In this document: positions 25,052 through 32,398 of the stretch, one piece after another
Position numbering within the stretch: the stretch's first letter is position 1
Layout of the letters: each line of letters opens with the position of its first letter
Source: an uncultured Atopobiaceae bacterium
Lineage (GTDB): Bacteria; Actinomycetota; Coriobacteriia; Coriobacteriales; Atopobiaceae
Assembly: GCA_900770865.1 (NCBI GenBank)
Contig: CAAGLU010000210.1
Location: forward strand, 1-32,398
Direction of reading: 5' to 3'
Length of the DNA: 32,398 nt
The notes under the pieces: model-generated
Told to the model about the DNA's origin: nothing
Database searches by the model: none
The model's input: the letters and a program-made list of their open reading frames with translations, nothing else
Program-made: the position numbers and the translations under genes

Positions 25052-27079
25052 ATGGCAGACAGGGTCCTTGGTGGAAGGTACCAGGTCCTCGACAAGGTGG
25101 GCACGGGAGGCATGGCCACGGTGTACCGTGGCATGGACCAGGTTCTGGGGAGGACCGTCGCCATCAAGACGATGCTGCCCCAGTACGCAACGGACCCCTC
25201 GTTCGCCGCGCGCTTCAAGCAGGAGGCGCAGGCAGCGGCAGCGCTCAACAGCCCGTACATTGTCTCGGTCTACGACTGGGGCAAGGATGGCGACACCTAC
25301 TACATCATCATGGAGTACCTGCGCGGCACCGACCTCAAGAGCGGCATCCGCAAGCATGGCGCGCTTGACTGCAAGAAGGTCGCGCAGATTGGCTCGCAGA
25401 TCGCCCAGGCACTCTCCGTGGCCCACAACCACGACATCATCCACCGTGACATCAAGCCGCAGAACATCATGGTGCAGCCCGACGGCAACATCAAGGTGAT
25501 GGACTTCGGCATCGCGCGCGCAAAGAACAGCCACCTCACCACCGACAACTCCGTGCTTGGCACGGCGCACTACGTCTCGCCCGAGCAGACCCAGGGCAAG
25601 CCCCTTGGCCCCACCACCGACCTCTATTCCCTGGGCATCGTGATGTACGAGGCCGCCACCGGCCGCGTGCCGTTTGACGGCGACAACGCCGTGACCGTAG
25701 CCATGAAGCAGGTCACCGAGCAGCCCGTGCCACCCAGCCAGATCAACCCCAACGTGGACCCGCAGCTTGAGGCAATCATCCTCAAGTGCATGCAGAAGGA
25801 CCCCAAGGACCGCTTCCAGACGGCCGACGAGCTCTACCACACGCTGCATGACTACCTTGCCGGCCGCATGCAGGCGGTTAACAACGCCACGGCCATGCTG
25901 CCAGCCACCCCCACCACCCCGCTGTCGCGTGGGAACGGCTCCACGCAGAGCCTGCCGCGCACGCAGAGTACCGGCAGAATGCGCCCTCAGTCCGCCACCG
26001 AGCAGGCGGCGCGGGAAGAGGAGGAGCGCCAGAAGAAGCAGAAGCGCAACCGCGTACTTGCCATTGTTGGCGCCATCGCAGGTATTGTGGTTGTGGCGCT
26101 CATCATCGCAAGCGTGCTGGGGTCTGGCTCCAAGGCCTACTCGGTGCCCAACCTCCTTGGCCTCACGCAGGACGAGGCCCAGGCCCAGCTCGACTCCGAT
26201 GGCCACGGCTTCCAGATAGGCAACGTGTCCGAGCAGTACTCCTCCTCCGTCGAGGAAGGCAAGATCATCGAGCAGACTCCTGGAGCCGGCCGCACGGCAA
26301 CCGAGGGCTCGAGCATCGACATCGTGGTCTCGAAGGGCGAGGAGCCAGCAGCCTCGGTCACGGTGCCAGACCTCACCAACTGCACGCCTTCAGAGGCGCA
26401 GGACCTGCTCAACAAGTACGGGCTCAAGGGGCAGGCGGGTGACTCCGTCTACAACGCCGACGTCGAGGTTGGCCACGTTGCCGAGCAGGAGCCTGCTGCC
26501 GGGACCTCCGCCAAGGCCGGCGATACCATCACCTATCACCTCTCGCAGGGCGCTGAGCAGGTCTCCGTTCCCAACGTGGTGGGCGACTCCCAGTCCAGCG
26601 CAACAAGCGCGCTCCAGAGCGCGGGCTTTGAGGTGAGCGTCACGCAGTCCTCCTCGTCCAGCGTCGAAAAGGGCAACGTCATAAGCACCAACCCCTCTGC
26701 CGGTACGAGCGCCGACAAGGGCAGCACTGTGACCATCACGGTCTCGACCGGCCCGTCCTCCGTCTCGGTGCCCAACGTTGTGGGCGAGGACCAGTCCTCC
26801 GCCGAGAGCGCACTCAAGAACGCAGGCTTTGGTGTGACGGTAACCACCGAGGCGAGCAGCTCAGTTGCAAAGGGCAAGGTCATCTCGCAGTCTGCAACCT
26901 CCGCGACGGCGGGGTCGACCATCACGATTGTGGTTTCGAGCGGGTCCGGCAGCACCAACTCGGGCACCAACAACGGCTCGAACAGCAACGGCGGCAGCAA
27001 CTCGTCGAACTCCAATAGTGGGACCAACTCGGGCACCGGCGAAAGCACCAACTCTGGCTCTACAACCAGCGGGACGTAG
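25052..27079 (+). CDS. pknB: PASTA-domain Ser/Thr kinase, PknB type
   Basis: A 675-residue transmembrane kinase. The cytoplasmic kinase domain (about 8-270) has 'GTGGMATVYRG', Lys39 ('VAIKT'), HRD with Asp133, DFG at 151-153, an activation loop with Thr and Ser residues before 'GTAHYVSPEQ', and the APE equivalent. A juxtamembrane segment rich in Thr/Ser/Glu/Lys leads to one TM (about 337-357). Outside are four PASTA repeats (about 362-428, 435-498, 504-566, 571-630), which bind muropeptides or lipid II and sense wall synthesis. A final 45-residue Ser/Asn/Gly/Thr tail is low complexity. The ATG has AGGAGAGG. It ends the operon, with a terminator at 27099-27132. Confidence 0.96.
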   Translation: MADRVLGGRYQVLDKVGTGGMATVYRGMDQVLGRTVAIKTMLPQYATDPSFAARFKQEAQAAAALNSPYIVSVYDWGKDGDTYYIIMEYLRGTDLKSGIRKHGALDCKKVAQIGSQIAQALSVAHNHDIIHRDIKPQNIMVQPDGNIKVMDFGIARAKNSHLTTDNSVLGTAHYVSPEQTQGKPLGPTTDLYSLGIVMYEAATGRVPFDGDNAVTVAMKQVTEQPVPPSQINPNVDPQLEAIILKCMQKDPKDRFQTADELYHTLHDYLAGRMQAVNNATAMLPATPTTPLSRGNGSTQSLPRTQSTGRMRPQSATEQAAREEEERQKKQKRNRVLAIVGAIAGIVVVALIIASVLGSGSKAYSVPNLLGLTQDEAQAQLDSDGHGFQIGNVSEQYSSSVEEGKIIEQTPGAGRTATEGSSIDIVVSKGEEPAASVTVPDLTNCTPSEAQDLLNKYGLKGQAGDSVYNADVEVGHVAEQEPAAGTSAKAGDTITYHLSQGAEQVSVPNVVGDSQSSATSALQSAGFEVSVTQSSSSSVEKGNVISTNPSAGTSADKGSTVTITVSTGPSSVSVPNVVGEDQSSAESALKNAGFGVTVTTEASSSVAKGKVISQSATSATAGSTITIVVSSGSGSTNSGTNNGSNSNGGSNSSNSNSGTNSGTGESTNSGSTTSGT

Positions 27080-27098
27080 GGAAGGCTGGCGGTGGGAC

Positions 27099-27132
27099 AA
27101 GTCCCCGGTCGCAGCAATGCGGCCGGGGACTT
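27099..27132 (+). terminator. Terminator after pknB
   Basis: AAGTCCCCGGTCGCA / TGCGGCCGGGGACTT, a stem of about 14 bp with one mismatch and a short loop, followed by TGTTGT. It closes the operon. Confidence 0.8.
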
Positions 27133-27161
27133 TGTTGTGGAGGCAGAGGGCAGCGGGCGCC

Positions 27162-30100
27162 TTAGCTTGCGAGCTTGTTTGACTTCGGCAGGAACTTTGC
27201 GGGAATGGGTCGTTGTAAGCGCCAAATGATGGTCATGGGTCTTGAGCCGCTATGACTAACGGGATCCACAAGCCCCAGGAATGTGTATGGCTGCGTTCCA
27301 TACGAATCCCTGTTATATTCGCGAACGAACAGCGCAACCCTGGTCTTTCTCTGCTGCTCTTCATCCCACTGGGTAATGTAGCGCCTGCCAACCGCGGAAT
27401 CTGCTGACGTCTTGTTTTGGCTCTGCCAGTTGAAGAGCGTCTCGCTTATCGAATAGTCCTCATACATGGTTGAGGGCGAGTACTCCTTCTCGGACTTGTT
27501 GAGGGTGTTTACAAGCACGTCAATGGCCTTGTCCTTGACGTAGGAGACTCCCTCGCGAACGTTCTGGGGATCCATGCGATCCATCGCAACAAAGATCTGA
27601 TCTCTCGTGTACTGGCAGTGAAGGCTAAGCGGGCAGTCAAAGCCCAGGTCGACCTCCTCGTCCACGAAGTCGATCGAGCCTCTCCTAAGTTCGAGCAGGT
27701 CACGCAGCTCCTGAGAAAGCGTCTGGTTCGTGCATACCCTGCGCATGCACTCGACCGCATTGGCAAAGACTTTGTCTTTGAAGGAGTTTGGCCAGACAGT
27801 GATCTGGAACATGTTGAGCATTCGTTGCTCTCGCGGGGAGCACACCTCCCAATCGAGCCCTTGCGGATTCTTGAGGCATGCAATCAGGTAATCAATCCAA
27901 TGGCGCGAATCGATGGGACAAAGCCTCATCAGTGCCTTAGTAAGGTCACCCTCATCTGGATCCCGGAAATCCTCCCTCACTCCAGCTTCAACACAGAGAC
28001 GAGAGAAGGACGCACGCTTGTAGATGTCTCTCACATCCAGATAGTAGAAGGCCACAAAGTTCGCAAGGGTTAGAGGCAGACCTGAGTCCGCCTCGAAGGT
28101 TCGTATCGCAGCGACAATAGCTGGCGTGCGGCCAAGGGCATCCCTGATGTTATCGAGCACATGTTGCTGAGCAATGCGCTCCAGGTGGATATAGCATCCC
28201 TTTGGCGCAGCAGTAAAGCCATTCCTAACCTGCCGCTCAATAGGGTCGGTCGTTTGCTCAAGCAGCGCCTGGAATCGACTCTGGAAATCGAATCTGCGGT
28301 TCTGCTCGCCAATGAAGTCGAGAACGGTCAGGCACTCCTTACCCTCAGAGAGTCGCAGGCCACGACCGAGCTGCTGGAGAAAGACGGTCAGCGACTGAGT
28401 GGGGCGCAGGAAAAGCACCGTATCGATCTCGGGAATGTCCACACCCTCGTTGAAGAGGTCGACGGTAAAGATGAATTTGATACTCCCCTTTACAAGACGG
28501 GTTCGTGCAGACGCACGCTCCTCCTGCGGGGAATCAGACGTCAACGCAATCGAGGGAATCCCAAAACGAGAGAACTGCTCGGCCATGAACTTGGCATGGG
28601 CCTTGCTCACACAAAAGCCCAGGCCATGTATGCCATCGATGTCCGTCGCGTACTTCTCGACAGAACGGGCTACCAGCTGAGCCCTCTTCTTCGCATTCTC
28701 GGTCTCGAACACGTAGACTCGCTCGAGGTCACTCTCGTCATAACCTCCGCGGCTCCATTTGACCGACGTTAGATCAACCGTGTCATCGGTAACGCCGAAG
28801 TAGCTAAACGGGCACAGAAGCTTGCGATCGATTGCCTCGGGAAGGCGAATCTCAGCCGCTATGTGATTACCAAACCACGGGAGAATGCTCTTGCCATCTG
28901 CTCGCTCTGGGGTAGCCGTCAGGCCGAGCAGCACCTTTGGAGTGAAATGCTCGAGTAGGGCCTGGTAGGACTCGGCAGCACCATGGTGTATCTCATCGAC
29001 AATGATGTAGTCGTAGTAGGTGGGTGCAATGACGTCTGTAAGACTGCGAGAGTTAATCGTCTGTATCGAAACAAACAGGTGCTCAAGGCTATCCGGGCTG
29101 TTGTAGTTACCCACAAACAGGTCACCAAAGTTCTGGTCGTGGAGAATCCCCCTGAAGCAGGCAATCGACTGCTCAAGGATCTCCCGTCTGTGCGCTACGA
29201 AGAGTAGCCGTGCCGGACGACCGTCGTTATATCGCTTGCAGTAGTTACGGTAGTCAAAAGCAGCAATGACCGTCTTTCCCGTACCTGTTGCAGCCACCAC
29301 GAGATTGCGCCAGCATCCGCGAACCTCGCGCTCTGCCTGGAGCTTGTCGAGGATTCTCTGCTGGTAGGGATAGGGAGTGATGTCGAACGAGTAACTTACG
29401 GCTCCCAATCCCTGCTGCGAGTCACGGCCCTTCTCGTGCTGGATGGCCGCCACAAGTTTTGCCTGTTCGTCGGGCGAATAGTCTTCGAACTCCGGTTGGT
29501 TCCAGTATGTCTCGAACGTTGCCTCGACCTTGTTGAGCGTGTCCGGCTGATCGGCGCGACTGATCTTTACGTTCCACTCCAGGCCACTAGAAATGGCGGG
29601 GTTCGAGAGGTTGGAAGACCCAACGTACGCGGTAGTAAAGCCAGTGTTGCGCCTGAAGATATAGGCTTTGGCATGAAGCCTGGTTCTCGAGGTGTCATAG
29701 GAGATCTTCACCTGAGCTCCAGGCAGCTTGGCCAGTTCCGTGACAGCCTTAGGGTCGGTTGCACCCATATAGCTCGTAGTAATTATCTTGAGCTCTCCCC
29801 CGCGGCTGGAAAAAGCGTGCAGCTCGTCCATGATGAGTCGAAGTCCACTCCATTTGATGAACGAGACAAGCATGAGAATCTCATCCGCCGATTCGATCTC
29901 TTTCTTGAGCTCGGTGTAGAGCTGCGGCTCGTGAGCCGATCCCGTAAAGAGCGAGGTCCTTGCGACGGAGGTGTCTGGCCTCACAAAGCTGAGCACACGC
30001 CCAGTCGCAGAACCAGCGGAATTCGCGCGGTCATTCACGGAAAGGAGCTGCTTGGCAGGCGAATCAACCTCATCGGCAGCGATGCTCGACCCCAGCTCGG

Positions 30101-30356
30101 GGTCATCTTCTGAAACGCTCTCTGCCATATTCTTGATGATCGAATTGACGATCTTTACCTGACGTTGAAGAGCGTCTCGCCCGCTAACCCCATCAAGCGA
30201 CTGCCGCACAGCCTTCTCGACATATGCCGCTAATACGCGAGATGCCTCAGCAGAATCGATGTTTCCCTCGGAGATATCTTGCATGGGAGACGCCTCGTTG
30301 ATCTTGCCCCTGAGCGCTTGGCTAATGGTCTGCTCATATAGCCCTGGCTTCAGCAT
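27162..30356 (-). CDS. PLD-nuclease / SF2 helicase / DUF3427 protein
   Basis: A 1064-residue protein. The N-terminus 'MLKPGLYEQTISQAL' is typical of the family and fixes the start at ATG 30356, which has TAGGAG. A phospholipase-D-type nuclease domain (about 130-290) has His228-x-Lys230 ('RLHAKAY') and 'GSSNLS' with Asn249. The SF2 helicase has Walker A 'AATGTGKT' (355-362), DEIH at 454-457, 'TATPER' and 'QQLGRGLR'. The last about 360 residues match the DUF3427 region, ending in 'YTFLGLVDPVSHSGSRPMTI'. The combination suggests ATP-driven DNA or RNA translocation coupled to cleavage, as in restriction-like systems. Base composition is visibly more AT-rich than the flanking genes, a sign of horizontal transfer. 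It has no partner other than the AlbA_2 gene upstream. The defence role is inference. Confidence 0.85.
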   Translation of the reverse strand: MLKPGLYEQTISQALRGKINEASPMQDISEGNIDSAEASRVLAAYVEKAVRQSLDGVSGRDALQRQVKIVNSIIKNMAESVSEDDPELGSSIAADEVDSPAKQLLSVNDRANSAGSATGRVLSFVRPDTSVARTSLFTGSAHEPQLYTELKKEIESADEILMLVSFIKWSGLRLIMDELHAFSSRGGELKIITTSYMGATDPKAVTELAKLPGAQVKISYDTSRTRLHAKAYIFRRNTGFTTAYVGSSNLSNPAISSGLEWNVKISRADQPDTLNKVEATFETYWNQPEFEDYSPDEQAKLVAAIQHEKGRDSQQGLGAVSYSFDITPYPYQQRILDKLQAEREVRGCWRNLVVAATGTGKTVIAAFDYRNYCKRYNDGRPARLLFVAHRREILEQSIACFRGILHDQNFGDLFVGNYNSPDSLEHLFVSIQTINSRSLTDVIAPTYYDYIIVDEIHHGAAESYQALLEHFTPKVLLGLTATPERADGKSILPWFGNHIAAEIRLPEAIDRKLLCPFSYFGVTDDTVDLTSVKWSRGGYDESDLERVYVFETENAKKRAQLVARSVEKYATDIDGIHGLGFCVSKAHAKFMAEQFSRFGIPSIALTSDSPQEERASARTRLVKGSIKFIFTVDLFNEGVDIPEIDTVLFLRPTQSLTVFLQQLGRGLRLSEGKECLTVLDFIGEQNRRFDFQSRFQALLEQTTDPIERQVRNGFTAAPKGCYIHLERIAQQHVLDNIRDALGRTPAIVAAIRTFEADSGLPLTLANFVAFYYLDVRDIYKRASFSRLCVEAGVREDFRDPDEGDLTKALMRLCPIDSRHWIDYLIACLKNPQGLDWEVCSPREQRMLNMFQITVWPNSFKDKVFANAVECMRRVCTNQTLSQELRDLLELRRGSIDFVDEEVDLGFDCPLSLHCQYTRDQIFVAMDRMDPQNVREGVSYVKDKAIDVLVNTLNKSEKEYSPSTMYEDYSISETLFNWQSQNKTSADSAVGRRYITQWDEEQQRKTRVALFVREYNRDSYGTQPYTFLGLVDPVSHSGSRPMTIIWRLQRPIPAKFLPKSNKLAS

Positions 30357-30709
30357 GTTTGCTCCTATGGAATCTGTAGGTAAAGCCCCGCGAGTCACGA
30401 GGCGCACATGCATCCAGGATCGTCAATGGAGACGAGAAATGCAAGGAACTACGCACGGCTGAGGGCGAGACGAACAAAAGCCCAGTTGTCTGCGAGGTCA
30501 GCGCTCGACCGTGCGTAATTCTCGCTCGGGCAGTTATCCGGCAAGTGAGCTAGTCGTGCTTCACCCAGAAGCTTCCCGGATTGCAGGGTAGCAAGTTCCA
30601 CAATTGCAAGGTTTGCTGCTCCACAATTGCAAGGTACGTTGGCTCACGCTTCGCCAACCAAGGCGGCCACGCAGGCAGCGCGAGCGAAACGCCGTCTTGG
30701 GTCTCTCCC
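30357..30709. other. 353-base spacer between the AlbA_2 and helicase genes
   Basis: No convincing gene. It holds an inverted 9-mer TACGCACGG / CCGTGCGTA (30450-30458 and 30509-30517), three 23-bp tandem repeats (30575-30643) and a short hairpin GTTGGC / GCCAAC (about 30638-30658). A 57-codon GTG ORF (30550-30723, minus) crosses the repeats but has no ribosome binding site. Confidence 0.6.
30575..30643. repeat. Three tandem 23-bp repeats
   Basis: Units start at 30575, 30598 and 30621. The second and third share CCACAATTGCAAGGT exactly. The first is degenerate (CCCGGATTGCAGGGT). Each contains a CAATTG-type centre. They lie about 220 bases upstream of the helicase start and may be operator repeats. 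The 23-base period is not a multiple of three, so the repeat is at DNA level. Confidence 0.75.
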
Positions 30710-31972
30710 CTATCGTTCCCCACTGGTGCTGAGCAGCGCGTTTACCAACTCCACGTCCTCGAGGTTGGGCGAGCCAAGCGGCAAGCCGCATGCCTCGAAG
30801 AAGTGGCTTCCGGCAAACTGGCGCGCACGGAACGTGTCGTGTGCGCCGTCGTCGAGATAGCGGATGCGTGATATGCAGTCGGTTGTCGCGCAGTAGAGCG
30901 CTCCGTGCCGCGCGGCGTAGCTGAGGTACGTCTCGTTTGCCGACCACAGCGTAACCCCGGCCATATGCTCGAGCTCGTAGGCTACCGCGTACTCTCGCCA
31001 GGACAACCCACGCAGACGAACGTAGCGATCGAGCAGCGACGCCATTCTCGTCACACGACGAAGCGTGGCCGTAGCGTCCATCAGGCGCGCATCTGGCCGC
31101 GGCGAGAAGAGCGTGCGTTGGGAGAGCGATCGCAGGGCCTGCTCGCGTTCCTCCCCCGTGACCATTACGGCGGGAACCGAGAGCTTCATCGACTCGTTGG
31201 GAAAGAGCTCAATGGCCGAGTGCGCAACGACCGTCTCGTCCCTCTGCGACGTTCTAAACACCAGGCTGTCGTGCGCATGCTGAACGCGGCAGCCAATCCC
31301 ATAGCACTCGAAGGCAGCGCGCATCGTGGCGGCTCCCTCGTTGATGCTCGTGCGCGAGTTTGCCTCGTCCTCCTCCGAACCGAGTCTAAAGAGGTACAGG
31401 TCAAAGAGGGCAACGGGGTCTGTCGCGTCATCCGCCATGGGATAGTAGACCGTGCGGCGGCAGAACCGGCGCACGTCCAAGCGACGACTGGTGGCGCGGT
31501 CGTAGAGGTCGACCAACGCCGTTCCATCCGCCGGCCCTGAGGTTGAACCCTCGCGTATCTCGACGATGCCGTCGGCAACGTACGGCGGGAAGTCCCCCTC
31601 GTCCACGCGTACCAGGATCACGCCGCGACTATCATCCGAGGGGTCTGCAAGGAAGCGGACCTCAAAGTGGGGCGCAGGCGAGACGTGACGGCGGCAGAGC
31701 TCGCCAATCACCTGACTAACGTCTGCGGTGCCTCGAGGGACGGGTACGACCTCGCGAGAATCGTCCGCGATACCAATCACCAGCCATCCGCCGCGCGAGT
31801 TTGAGAACGAGGCCATGACCTTGGGAATCTTCCTACGCACGCTGGGCCCAAAGGTCTGCTTGAGCTCGAGGGCAAAGCCCTCCTCGAGCTCCGAGAGCTG
31901 AGCCAGGTCCTCCCAGGTCACGTCGGCAATTGCCTTTGGACGACCTTGGTCATCGCGAAACGGGCTGAACAT
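30710..31972 (-). CDS. AlbA_2 (Schlafen-like, putative DNA-binding) domain protein
   Basis: A 420-residue soluble protein. The N-terminal about 130 residues fit the AlbA_2/Schlafen-AAA domain: an acidic start 'LEEGFALELKQTFG', then 'IPKVMASFSNSRGGWLVIGI' followed by 'ADD' (the E-x-K, AfaN-x-x-GG, iGv-x-D pattern) and 'IVEIREGSTSGPAD' as the 'yyiR.Gs.t..a' motif. The C-terminal about 280 residues are not recognised; they lack the usual HATPase_c_4 or winged-helix motifs that I could see. The start is the ATG at 31972 with GGGGGAG, and a long upstream ORF extension was rejected. A palindrome lies at the probable transcription start. It may be co-regulated with the helicase downstream on the same strand. 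Confidence 0.8.
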   Translation of the reverse strand: MFSPFRDDQGRPKAIADVTWEDLAQLSELEEGFALELKQTFGPSVRRKIPKVMASFSNSRGGWLVIGIADDSREVVPVPRGTADVSQVIGELCRRHVSPAPHFEVRFLADPSDDSRGVILVRVDEGDFPPYVADGIVEIREGSTSGPADGTALVDLYDRATSRRLDVRRFCRRTVYYPMADDATDPVALFDLYLFRLGSEEDEANSRTSINEGAATMRAAFECYGIGCRVQHAHDSLVFRTSQRDETVVAHSAIELFPNESMKLSVPAVMVTGEEREQALRSLSQRTLFSPRPDARLMDATATLRRVTRMASLLDRYVRLRGLSWREYAVAYELEHMAGVTLWSANETYLSYAARHGALYCATTDCISRIRYLDDGAHDTFRARQFAGSHFFEACGLPLGSPNLEDVELVNALLSTSGER

Positions 31973-32002
31973 GTCTCCCCCTTCGCCGGTGGTTGCGGGG
32001 CA

Positions 32003-32029
32003 GCGGCCAATGGCCGCAACTTGAGTGTA
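32003..32029 (-). promoter_or_regulatory. Promoter -10 and operator-like palindrome of the AlbA_2 gene
   Basis: On the minus strand, TACACT (32024-32029) is a good -10, with a weak TACGGC 17 bases upstream. GCGGCCAATGGCCGC (32003-32017), a perfect 6-bp inverted repeat around AAT, covers the expected transcription start. It is nested in a GTTGCGG / CCGCAAC pair (31992-31998 and 32014-32020). Confidence 0.45.
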
Positions 32030-32036
32030 GCGCTCA

Positions 32037-32048
32037 TGCGGTACCAGC
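32037..32048. repeat. TGCGGTACCAGC, second occurrence
   Basis: Identical over 12 bases to 16552-16563 and, as there, upstream of a two-hairpin element in the same orientation (64 versus 94 bases). Confidence 0.5.
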
Positions 32049-32100
32049 CGTAGGGAGGCGCATGACGCCAAGGGGGGTTGCCCACGTCCTCCTGCGGAAA

Positions 32101-32194
32101 CTCTCTCGGGCGAGAAAACGGCGCCGGAGAGAGTGTTATCGATGCAATCACGTACATAACGGCCCTTCGGGCGGCAAAATCTCGCCCGAAGGGC
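32101..32194. repeat. Two-hairpin intergenic element, copy B
   Basis: Hairpin 1 (32101-32133) is CTCTCTCGGGCG / CGCCGGAGAGAG with one mismatch and loop AGAAAACGG. A 28-base spacer contains ATCACGTAC. Hairpin 2 (32162-32194) is a perfect 12-bp GCCCTTCGGGCG / CGCCCGAAGGGC with loop GCAAAATCT. Compared with copy A, the right arm of hairpin 1, the central CGTAC motif and the right arm of hairpin 2 agree in the same order and orientation. Confidence 0.65.
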
Positions 32195-32271
32195 AATTCC
32201 TGCAAGTGGAAGATGGCAATTCCCCGCAGGCGCGCTTCTCACACGGCTTCGCACCTGGCACCCCACCACAA

Positions 32272-32301
32272 AAGCAAGCAGGCCAGAACCAATAGGCCCT
32301 G
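32272..32301 (-). terminator. Probable terminator after tRNA-Arg(CCT)
   Basis: On the minus strand, CA-G-GGCC / GGCC-TG with one bulge and a 10-base loop is followed by a T-rich CTTGCTTTTG. The stem is weak. Confidence 0.45.
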
Positions 32302-32316
32302 ACCTGCGACAATTCG

Positions 32317-32392
32317 TGGTGCCCCCGGGCCGATTCGAACGGCCGACACCAGGTTTAGGAAACCTGTGCTCTATCCCCTGAGCTACGAGGGC
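32317..32392 (-). tRNA. tRNA-Arg(CCT)
   Basis: A 76-base tRNA with encoded CCA. The acceptor GCCCTCG pairs with CGGGGGC (one T-G). The anticodon stem CAGGT/ACCTG holds loop TTCCTAA, anticodon CCT, reading AGG. The T-arm GGCCGTTCGAATCGGCC is clear. Only six bases of upstream sequence are in the window. Confidence 0.96.
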
Positions 32393-32398
32393 GTGCGA

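Larger units (their letters stand above)
31973..32316. other. 344-base spacer between the AlbA_2 gene and tRNA-Arg(CCT)
   Basis: No gene. It contains the AlbA_2 promoter and operator-like palindrome, the 12-mer shared with 16552-16563, the second two-hairpin element and the tRNA terminator, all listed separately. Confidence 0.7.

Noticed and set aside
30575..30643. CRISPR array
   Set aside because: Only three contiguous units, no spacers and no cas genes nearby.
30550..30723. 57-codon GTG-started minus-strand ORF across the 23-bp repeats
   Set aside because: No ribosome binding site, overlaps the AlbA_2 stop, and the 23-bp period is out of frame with codons, so the repeats are better explained at DNA level.
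32317..32392. tRNA-Arg(CCT) as an integration (att) site for the helicase block
   Set aside because: No integrase gene and no second copy of the tRNA 3' end were found in the window, so the idea cannot be supported here.

Overview
The window is a gene-dense, GC-rich stretch of a low-oxygen actinobacterium, most likely class Coriobacteriia (Olsenella/Atopobium relatives). The reasons are a homodimeric-type pyruvate:ferredoxin oxidoreductase, which points to anaerobic life, together with an actinobacterial FHA / PP2C / RodA-PbpA / PASTA-kinase cluster. The genus is inferred from gene content only.

Layout. 1-2118: 5' end of pgi (-), a possible uracil-DNA-glycosylase-like protein (-), thioredoxin (+) with terminator, and a PAP2 membrane phosphatase (+). 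2146-6018: a minus-strand run of glycosyltransferase, LytS-type histidine kinase, LytTR response regulator and YfcE/MJ0936-type phosphoesterase. 6217-9771: nifJ (-), preceded by a 361-base region with several spaced TACCGCA-like repeats. 10133-12774: an unassigned protein (-) diverging from a GNAT acetyltransferase and glutamyl-Q tRNA(Asp) synthetase (+). 12848-13249: tRNA-Ser(GCT) and tRNA-Arg(ACG), each with its own terminator. 13264-16522: an unknown small protein, a patatin-like lipase, serS and a small acidic membrane protein. 16523-16899: repeat-rich spacer and tRNA-Leu(CAG) (-).

17141-27079 is one plus-strand cell-envelope signalling operon: a Ser/Thr kinase fused to a polytopic membrane domain, FhaA-like and FhaB-like FHA proteins, a PP2C phosphatase, a single polypeptide joining the RodA/FtsW glycosyltransferase to a class B PBP transpeptidase, and a PASTA kinase of the PknB type. 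The kinases and phosphatase would set the phosphorylation state that the FHA proteins read, and so control peptidoglycan synthesis by the fused synthase.

27162-31972 is an accessory block: a large PLD-nuclease / SF2-helicase / DUF3427 protein, visibly richer in AT than its neighbours, and an AlbA_2 (Schlafen-like) protein, separated by a spacer with three 23-bp tandem repeats and followed at the window edge by tRNA-Arg(CCT). This is the best candidate for an undescribed (possibly defence) system. A two-hairpin intergenic element occurs twice (16646-16732 and 32101-32194), each time just downstream of a minus-strand tRNA and in the same orientation.

All calls rest on reading motifs by eye. 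No database search was run.
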